Of a stretch of 21,321 bases of DNA, positions 15,530 through 21,321 are shown piece after piece. The translations under genes were made by a program, and so were the position numbers. Each line of letters opens with the position of its first letter. The stretch's first letter is position 1. Below the pieces are notes generated by a model. That model was not told the origin of the DNA. It made no database searches and was given only the letters and a program-made list of their open reading frames with translations. This stretch comes from JBEKYH01 sp049511115 (lineage in GTDB: Bacteria; Planctomycetota; Phycisphaerae; Tepidisphaerales; Tepidisphaeraceae), in contig JBEKYH010000018.1 of the NCBI GenBank assembly GCA_049511115.1, positions 1 through 21,321 of the forward strand, read 5' to 3'.

Positions 15530-16564
15530 ATGCCTGACACCATCCTAAAACCTGAAGAGCTTCAGCCCGCCGCGGAACTGGCGCGCAAAACGCTGGAGCA
15601 ACTCGACCACATTCTGCTGGGCCGCCGCGAGCTCCACCGCCTGGTTCTCATCGGCATACTCAGCCGCGGCCATATTCTGCTGGAAGGATTGCCGGGGCTG
15701 GGGAAGACGGCGCTGGTCCGCACGGTCGGGCAGATTCTCAAGCTCGATTTCAAGCGCATCCAATTCACCCCGGACCTCATGCCCGGCGATGTGCTGGGCA
15801 CCCACATCCTGCAGGAGACAAGCGCCGGCCGGCGCGAGTTGGTGTTTCAGCCCGGCCCGGTCTTCACCAACATCCTGCTCGCCGACGAAATCAACCGCGC
15901 CTCGCCCAAGACGCAGTCGGCCATGCTGGAAACGATGCAGGAAAACTGCGTGACGCTGCTGGGCACGACGCGGCCTCTGCCGCAGCCGTTTTTCGTGCTT
16001 GCCAGCCAGAATCCGATCGAGCTCGAAGGCACCTATCCCCTGCCCGAAGCGCAACTGGACCGGTTTCTCTTCCGGCTGCTTTTTGACAGCGTCGACACCG
16101 ACGTTCTGGACGAGATTATCTCCAGTCGCCGCCGCGGCGAATTGCCGTCGCCCACATGGCAGATGGAACGCAGCGAGCTCGAACTGCTTTTTGCGGCCAT
16201 GGGCCGCATTTACCTGCCGCGACCGGTGTCGCGATACATCGCGCGGATCGTGTCGGCGACACATGCCGGCGGCGCAGAAGCCAACGCTTCGGTGAACAAA
16301 TACATCACCTATGGCGCGTCGCCGCGAGCGGCAATCGCGATCGCCGAGGCTGCCCGGGCGCACGCCATGATCGCTGGGCGGCCGAGCGTCGGATTTGAGG
16401 ACGTAAAGGCGGTCGCGCAACCGGTGCTGAACCACCGCCTGATCCTGAATTATCAATCGCGCTTCGACCGCGTGACGACCTCCAGCCTCGTCGCGGAGTT
16501 GCTGGGGCAATTGGATGAGGCCGCCATCAAATTGCCTAAGGACGTGGAAGTCGCGATGACGTGA
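15530..16564 (+). CDS. MoxR-family AAA+ ATPase
   Basis: MoxR proteins are AAA+ chaperone-like ATPases that help mature or activate envelope complexes, often alongside VWA-domain partners. The 344 residues are typical. Motifs are Walker A GLPGLGKT (53-60), the pore segment FTPDLMPGDVLGTHI (79-93), Walker B ILLADE (115-120) followed by INRASPKTQSAMLETMQE, and sensor 1 VLASQNPIELEGTYPLPEAQ (156-175) with the downstream DRF arginine region. A C-terminal lid ends with NHRLILNYQSRFD. The gene starts 12 bases after the coiled-coil membrane gene, and its TGA overlaps the next start (TGATG), implying translational coupling. The usual DUF58 partner is not adjacent in this window. Its direct substrate is therefore unknown; the flanking membrane proteins are the obvious candidates. 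Confidence 0.93.
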   Translation: MPDTILKPEELQPAAELARKTLEQLDHILLGRRELHRLVLIGILSRGHILLEGLPGLGKTALVRTVGQILKLDFKRIQFTPDLMPGDVLGTHILQETSAGRRELVFQPGPVFTNILLADEINRASPKTQSAMLETMQENCVTLLGTTRPLPQPFFVLASQNPIELEGTYPLPEAQLDRFLFRLLFDSVDTDVLDEIISSRRRGELPSPTWQMERSELELLFAAMGRIYLPRPVSRYIARIVSATHAGGAEANASVNKYITYGASPRAAIAIAEAARAHAMIAGRPSVGFEDVKAVAQPVLNHRLILNYQSRFDRVTTSSLVAELLGQLDEAAIKLPKDVEVAMT

Positions 16565-18831
16565 TGTGGATCGAAATGTGCCGTATGACCGACGACGTAA
16601 AATGCGTCCGAGTCCTGCCGTTTGTTCTGGCACTCTGCTTTTCGCATTCATTGTTCTGCGCGCCGCCGTGTCGCGCCGATAATTTCGGCGATGTATGGAT
16701 CGTGGCCGACGCCATCTATACCGGCAACACGTTCCACGGCTATTCAGAGACGCGGCTTACACTCGAGAATCGCTCGGCCGGGCGCACCCACTCGGTGACG
16801 CTGAATCTCCCGGCGGATGACTTTGACAGCTTTGGCAATTCCATCGGCCGGCTGTCGCGCACGGTGACGCTGGCTCCGCAGGCGCATCAAGTGATGGGTT
16901 TGCTTCAGCCGCCGCTGCCCACCGGCGGGAGCGGGCTTATCAGCGTCGAAGTGGACGGACGCGTGCAGGGAAATCTCCGCGCGCCAAACGCCAACAGCCA
17001 TTGCCAGGCTGACTATTCTTCGCGCATCCCGACGACCACGGTCTTCATCAGCCGCAGCCTCGATTACGACGCGGTGTGCCGGATTTTCAATGCCGGGCGC
17101 GGACCGTTTTCCGCCGCCATGGCCACCGGCGCGCCGGATGCCACTTCTTCGGGGACTCGCGACCCGAACACCTGGAGACCTGACGAACGCATGTTCCGGC
17201 GCCCCAACTGGTTGGAACTGGATTATGCGACTCCCCAGATAATAAACCAGATCTCGGTATACGCATCGGAAAGTCTGCCCGCTGCCGGCAGCATAGTGCT
17301 GACCACCGACACGGGAGCCCCCAGCTTGCGGATCCCCATGTCGTCGGGGGCATCGAGTTCCAACGGCACCGAGAATGTCACGCAATTCTCGCTGCCGGCT
17401 ACGGCCGCGACGGTTAGAACCGTGCGGCTCGATTTCGGGACGACCCCTGCATACGAGATCGGCATCGACGCGGTGGGAATCTCCGGGCCAACCGGCAGCC
17501 AGTGGGCGTCGGACGCGCGCGCCAGCAGCACCCTCAGCGCCGCCTACGTGGCCGGGGCGACAGGCGATTCCGTTGAAGGCATGCGCTCGGAAATGCCGAC
17601 GTCGGAACTCAGCACCGATTGGCTCGCCTACACGCCCTTTGATGTTGTCGTTTTGGGCCATGGCGATCTGGCTTCCCTGCCCCCCGAGGCGTCCGCGGCG
17701 CTTTGGAACTACGCGCAGGCCGGTGGAAATCTGGTAGTGTTCGGAAGCGACGGCGTGCCGCAAGAGTGGCGGACCGGACCCCAGGCATCTCTTCAGGACG
17801 GAATCGCCTATGATGCGGGCCTGGGCCACTTTTTTGTTTTCAAATCAGAAGATCCCTCCACGCTGGATTCTTATTCGATGCAGAGATTGCGAACGGCCGT
17901 TAACGACGAATTGCAATACTGGCAATCATTGCCCACCGACATGGGCGGCGCCAACTCCGCGCTGCCGCTCGTGGATGATTTGAAAATCCCCACGCGCGGC
18001 CTCGTCTTTGTCATGCTGGTGTTCATCATCCTCATCGGCCCGGTCAATCTGATCGTCCTGAGCCGCCGCAAGCGCCGCACCTGGATGTTGTGGACTATTC
18101 CCGCGATTTCTTTGCTGACAACGCTGATCGTCTTCGCCTACTCGCTCTTCAGCGAAGGCATCACCCCCACGATCGGGATTGCCGGTCTTACCGTGCTCGA
18201 TCAAGGCGCCCACCATGCCGCGACGATCGGCGGCGAAGGATATTATTGCCCGCTCACTCCCAGCGGCGGCCTGCATTTTGATTCCGACACCGAGGCGACT
18301 CCGCTGGTCAACGCCAACGACCGCTCCGGCAGCGGACGCGAAGTCGATTGGACTCAAGCGCAGGACTACACGCGGGGCTGGGTCTCGGCGCGCGTGCCGG
18401 CCTTCTTTCACCTGCGCAAGTCGCAGACGCGACGCGAACGGCTCCAGGTCGAGAACAAGGACGGCCGTCTCCAGATCGTCAACGGGCTGGGGGCGCCGAT
18501 CAAATCGCTCTGGTTTGCCGACGCCCACATGAATATTTATGCGGCGCAAGACATTCCCGCCGGACAAACGGCCGCCCTGGAAGCGCTGAATTCCTCTCCC
18601 GTCACCGAAGGAACCGGCGGGCCGCAGCGGCTGCTGCGCGACATCAGTTTCGCCGCGCACATCGACGGCCTTGATCAGCATGCGGCCGGCTACCTGGCCC
18701 CCAATACCTATCTCGCCGTGCTGGACGGCAATCCGTTCCTCGAAAACGCGCTGGGGGCCGCCGCAAGCGTGAAGCGGGCCAGGGTATCCGCCGTGGTCTA
18801 TGGAATCCTTGAATCCGCCGGCAGCCTGTGA
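16564..18831 (+). CDS. Secreted/membrane protein with discoidin-like and glutamine-amidotransferase-like regions
   Basis: The 755-residue product begins (ATG at 16564 in TGATG overlap with moxR; GTG 16561 is an alternative) with a basic-hydrophobic signal peptide ending near PPCRAD. An N-terminal beta-rich extracytoplasmic region (about 40-160) follows. Residues about 187-315 resemble discoidin/F5-8-type carbohydrate-binding folds (ATGAPDATSSG, NWLELDYATPQIINQISVYA, ending with QWASDARASSTLS). Residues about 351-400 resemble the alpha/beta region of class I glutamine-amidotransferase-like domains (VVVLGHGDLASLPPEA then GGNLVVFGSD), without an evident catalytic triad. Two transmembrane helices (about 479-501 and 506-529) flank a basic loop SRRKRRTW. 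The last 225 residues appear extracytoplasmic. The stop overlaps a GTG of the ABC ATPase frame. It is likely an envelope component of the MoxR-ABC system; its function is unknown. Confidence 0.75.
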   Translation: MWIEMCRMTDDVKCVRVLPFVLALCFSHSLFCAPPCRADNFGDVWIVADAIYTGNTFHGYSETRLTLENRSAGRTHSVTLNLPADDFDSFGNSIGRLSRTVTLAPQAHQVMGLLQPPLPTGGSGLISVEVDGRVQGNLRAPNANSHCQADYSSRIPTTTVFISRSLDYDAVCRIFNAGRGPFSAAMATGAPDATSSGTRDPNTWRPDERMFRRPNWLELDYATPQIINQISVYASESLPAAGSIVLTTDTGAPSLRIPMSSGASSSNGTENVTQFSLPATAATVRTVRLDFGTTPAYEIGIDAVGISGPTGSQWASDARASSTLSAAYVAGATGDSVEGMRSEMPTSELSTDWLAYTPFDVVVLGHGDLASLPPEASAALWNYAQAGGNLVVFGSDGVPQEWRTGPQASLQDGIAYDAGLGHFFVFKSEDPSTLDSYSMQRLRTAVNDELQYWQSLPTDMGGANSALPLVDDLKIPTRGLVFVMLVFIILIGPVNLIVLSRRKRRTWMLWTIPAISLLTTLIVFAYSLFSEGITPTIGIAGLTVLDQGAHHAATIGGEGYYCPLTPSGGLHFDSDTEATPLVNANDRSGSGREVDWTQAQDYTRGWVSARVPAFFHLRKSQTRRERLQVENKDGRLQIVNGLGAPIKSLWFADAHMNIYAAQDIPAGQTAALEALNSSPVTEGTGGPQRLLRDISFAAHIDGLDQHAAGYLAPNTYLAVLDGNPFLENALGAAASVKRARVSAVVYGILESAGSL

Positions 18832-18842
18832 AAGTTCGGGCT

Positions 18843-19775
18843 ATGAAAGTCCAGGTCAAAAATCTTCGCAAGGAATTCGGCAAGACGCTGGCCGTGAACG
18901 ACATCTCGTTCTCGTTCGACTCGGGCCAGATTTTCGGCTTCGTGGGGCCAAACGGCGCGGGCAAAACGACCACCATGCGCATCATTTCCACCATCGAGGA
19001 ACCCACGGCGGGCGACGTGACGCTCAATGGCATTTCCGTCTGCGAAGAGCCGGAACTGGCGCGGCTGGCCCTGGGCTACGTGCCCGACTCATTGCCGGCC
19101 CACGCCGACATCACCGTGCATGAATACCTGGATTTCTTCGCGCGGGCCTACGGGCTTCGGGGCAAAAAGCGCGCGCAGGCCGTCGCCGCTATTGAGGACT
19201 TCACCAATCTCACCGGCATCCGCGAAAAAAATCTCAAGGCGCTCTCCAAGGGGATGAAGCAGCGCGTGAGCCTGGGGCGCTCGCTGGTCCATGACCCCGA
19301 CGTGCTGGTTCTCGATGAACCGGCGGCGGGCCTCGATCCGCGCGCCCGCATCGAATTGCGCGAGTTGCTCACGCTCCTGGCCGAACGCGGCAAGGCGATT
19401 CTCATCAGCTCGCACATCCTCACGGAGCTCACGGAAATCTGTAACGGCGTGGTGATCATCGAGCGCGGGCGGATTCTCGAGACCGGGACCATCGACGAGG
19501 TGCTTAAGAAGAGCACGCCGCGCCGCACCGTCGCCGTGCGCCTGCTGAACGGACAGGGGGATGAATTGATCAAGGAGCTGCTGCAGACGCCGTTCGTCGA
19601 AAAGGCGCGCGACGTGGCCAACGAGGTGCAATTTGAAGTCAACGGCGATGAATCGGCCGCCTGCGAGATTCTCGGCCGGCTCATCGCCAGGGGTTTCAAG
19701 GTGGTGGAATTCCGCCAGACCAGGGCCAACCTCGAGGACATTTTCATGAACGTGACCAAGGGAGGAGTTCAATAA
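18843..19775 (+). CDS. ABC transporter ATP-binding protein (CcmA/GldA-like)
   Basis: This is the nucleotide-binding subunit of an ABC-2-type transporter. With the ATG at 18843 it has 310 residues and begins MKVQVKNLRKEFGK, as expected for the fold. A GTG at 18828 overlapping the previous stop is the alternative start. Motifs are Walker A GPNGAGKT (35-42), signature LSKGMKQ (134-140), Walker B VLVLDEP (154-160), D-loop AGLDP and switch His191 in ISSHIL. The Q-loop position reads GYVPDS, with Asp82 where Gln is normal. Beyond residue 220 there is a C-terminal extension (about 90 residues, TVAVRLLNGQGDELIKELL and onwards) typical of CcmA/GldA-type exporters rather than importers. Overlap with the preceding gene and a two-base gap to the permease show one operon. 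Confidence 0.93.
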   Translation: MKVQVKNLRKEFGKTLAVNDISFSFDSGQIFGFVGPNGAGKTTTMRIISTIEEPTAGDVTLNGISVCEEPELARLALGYVPDSLPAHADITVHEYLDFFARAYGLRGKKRAQAVAAIEDFTNLTGIREKNLKALSKGMKQRVSLGRSLVHDPDVLVLDEPAAGLDPRARIELRELLTLLAERGKAILISSHILTELTEICNGVVIIERGRILETGTIDEVLKKSTPRRTVAVRLLNGQGDELIKELLQTPFVEKARDVANEVQFEVNGDESAACEILGRLIARGFKVVEFRQTRANLEDIFMNVTKGGVQ

Positions 19776-19777
19776 CC

Positions 19778-21301
19778 ATGCCCGCCGCCAAACCCAAGCT
19801 TCTGGACCTGCGCCACTGGGAGCCCAACCCGGTCGTGGTGAAGGAACTGCGCCAGGCCGTCCGCAGCCGGGCGGTGACGGGAATGCTGCTGTTCTTTCTC
19901 GTGGTGCTGTTCATCGCCATGGTGATCGTCCTGGTCAACGAGTCGGTTGATTTCGCCCAGGACACGCAGGCGGGCGCGGAAATCTTCACCGTGTTCGTGG
20001 TCCTCCTGGCCATCGCCAGCATCCTGTTTATTCCGCTTTACGTCGGCATCCGCATGGCCGGCGAACGGCAGGAAAACAATGCCGATCTGCTCTACATCAG
20101 CACGCTGTCGCCGACGCGCATCATCCTTGGCAAGTTTCTCTGCGGCGCGTACGTGATCCTCCTCTTCTTCTCCGCCTGCATGCCTTTCATGGCATTCACG
20201 AATCTTCTCCGCGGCATCGACCTGCCCACGGTATTCTTGATTTTGGCCTTCCTGTTCTGCGGCGTCTGCGTCGCCAACATGCTGGCCATTTTCATCGCCT
20301 GCCTTCCCGTAAGCCGGACGTTCAAAATCCTCCTTGGCCTGGCTCAATTGGTTTTGTGCTTCTATCTCCTCGTCGGGGCGGTCGTCGCGTCGTCGGAAAT
20401 GATGCGCTTCGGCGCCGGGTCCATGATGGTGGGAGTCCGCTTTTGGGAGACGGTGGCCACTGTCGCGAGCATTGTCGCGATGGCCGGCGGCCTGCTGTTT
20501 GTGCTGTCGGTCGCGCTGATTTCGCCTCCCTCGGCCAATCGCGCGCTCCCGGTGAGAGTCTACGTCACCGTCATCTGGCTGCTGGGCGGCCTGCTCGCGG
20601 CCTATTGGGCCTGGCGCAACACCGATGCCTCGATCATTTTTCAATGGTGCGATGTCTGCACCGGTATGCTCATCGGAGCCCTGGTCGTCACCGTGAGCAG
20701 CAAAGACCAATTGAGCCTGCGCGTGCGGCGAAAAATTCCCCGCTCGCGCCCGCTGCGGTCATTGGCTTTCCTGTTTTATAACGGCGCGGCGGGCGGGCTG
20801 ATCTGGGTGGCCTTGCTGCTGATCCTGACCCTGGTGGCGTCAATTGGGTTTTATCTGCAATTCGCCGACATAACGGCCCGGTCGTCGCAGGATTTCTCCA
20901 CCGTGCAGGAGGTTTACCCGCCGATGGCGGCTTACGCCCTCGCTTACGCATTGACCGGCCTGTTTATCCATCGCACCTTCATGCCCCGCAGGCGGCCGGC
21001 GCTCGCGGGCGTCTTCGCCGTCTCGATCGTCACCCTCGCCGTGATCGGGCCGACCATGGTTTTGTTCTTCCTCAACGACCTGACGTGGAGAAATATGCAG
21101 CTCCTCCAGCTTGGCAATGTCTCCAATCTCTTTAGCCTCCTCAGTTCACAGCAGCGCATGGAACATCTCTACTTCGCTTCGGGCTGGGCGGCGATTGCCA
21201 TCGTGATCAATGCCCGTTGGTTTCTGAAGCAGGTAAATGATTTTCGCCCGATCGGCAAGCCCCAGCCCCAGGCTGCCATTTTGCCGGCGACGCCGCAGTA
21301 A
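19778..21301 (+). CDS. ABC-2-type transporter permease
   Basis: This is the membrane partner of the preceding ATPase. The 507 residues contain about 12 hydrophobic segments (34-53, 69-92, 118-140, 150-175, 182-204 and further ones). The N-terminus has NPVVVKELRQAVRSRAVTGM (17-36), and the GERQENNADLLYISTLSPTR segment (95-114) precedes GKFL; both are typical of ABC-2 permeases with an initial amphipathic coupling helix. No binding-protein or periplasmic domain is fused. A GGAGG site at 19761-19766 lies inside the ATPase gene end, and the start is two bases after the ATPase stop, so the two are translationally coupled. With no dedicated substrate-binding gene and the CcmA/GldA-like ATPase, export or envelope assembly is more likely than import. 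The cargo is unknown. The operon probably continues, because only 20 bases follow the stop in this window. Confidence 0.88.
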   Translation: MPAAKPKLLDLRHWEPNPVVVKELRQAVRSRAVTGMLLFFLVVLFIAMVIVLVNESVDFAQDTQAGAEIFTVFVVLLAIASILFIPLYVGIRMAGERQENNADLLYISTLSPTRIILGKFLCGAYVILLFFSACMPFMAFTNLLRGIDLPTVFLILAFLFCGVCVANMLAIFIACLPVSRTFKILLGLAQLVLCFYLLVGAVVASSEMMRFGAGSMMVGVRFWETVATVASIVAMAGGLLFVLSVALISPPSANRALPVRVYVTVIWLLGGLLAAYWAWRNTDASIIFQWCDVCTGMLIGALVVTVSSKDQLSLRVRRKIPRSRPLRSLAFLFYNGAAGGLIWVALLLILTLVASIGFYLQFADITARSSQDFSTVQEVYPPMAAYALAYALTGLFIHRTFMPRRRPALAGVFAVSIVTLAVIGPTMVLFFLNDLTWRNMQLLQLGNVSNLFSLLSSQQRMEHLYFASGWAAIAIVINARWFLKQVNDFRPIGKPQPQAAILPATPQ

Positions 21302-21321
21302 GATTGAGATGGTTGCCGCAT

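Overview
The window is a high-GC bacterial chromosome segment. It encodes outer-membrane machinery (BamA barrel, OmpH/Skp, LpxD), so the organism builds a Gram-negative-type envelope. The gene style suggests a member of the Planctomycetes, perhaps Phycisphaerae-like. The signs are short palindromic intergenic repeats, a TPR-glycosyltransferase fusion protein, a MoxR cluster with planctomycete-style ABC permease motifs (NPVVVKELRQ), and a PII protein with an atypical T-loop. This placement is inference from protein style; no marker gene is present.

Layout. (1) 1-2820, plus strand: 3' end of bamA, then ompH/skp and lpxD, an outer-membrane biogenesis cluster. (2) 2821-5507: repeat-rich intergenic DNA around a minus-strand VOC-fold protein with a duplicated C-terminal module, then a minus-strand TPR/GT9-fold protein. 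(3) 5624-10018, minus strand: a nitrogen/transport block read as amt, glnB-type PII, then an APC permease with a C-terminal Usp-like domain. A strong hairpin lies between amt and the PII gene, and a 21-bp inverted repeat lies between the PII gene and the permease. A good sigma-54-type promoter match lies upstream of amt. (4) 10019-10706: a 688-bp divergent intergenic region holding that promoter, a TTGCAC/GTGCAA dyad and a GC-rich hairpin. (5) 10707-13884, plus strand: an overlapping response regulator and histidine kinase pair. The regulator has NtrC architecture, but its GAFTGA loop is shortened and altered. (6) 14123-21301, plus strand: a tightly packed five-gene run of coiled-coil membrane protein, MoxR ATPase, large secreted/membrane protein with discoidin-like and glutamine-amidotransferase-like parts, ABC ATPase and ABC-2-type permease. 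It probably continues past the window.

How the parts work together. Region 1 assembles the outer membrane and lipid A. Region 3 with its promoter looks like an ammonium uptake and PII sensing module under nitrogen control. The adjacent two-component pair may or may not control it; the altered sigma-54 contact loop argues against simple sigma-54 activation. Region 6 looks like a MoxR-ABC envelope system and is the best candidate here for an undercharacterised machine. No rRNA, tRNA, CRISPR array, insertion sequence or phage gene was found.
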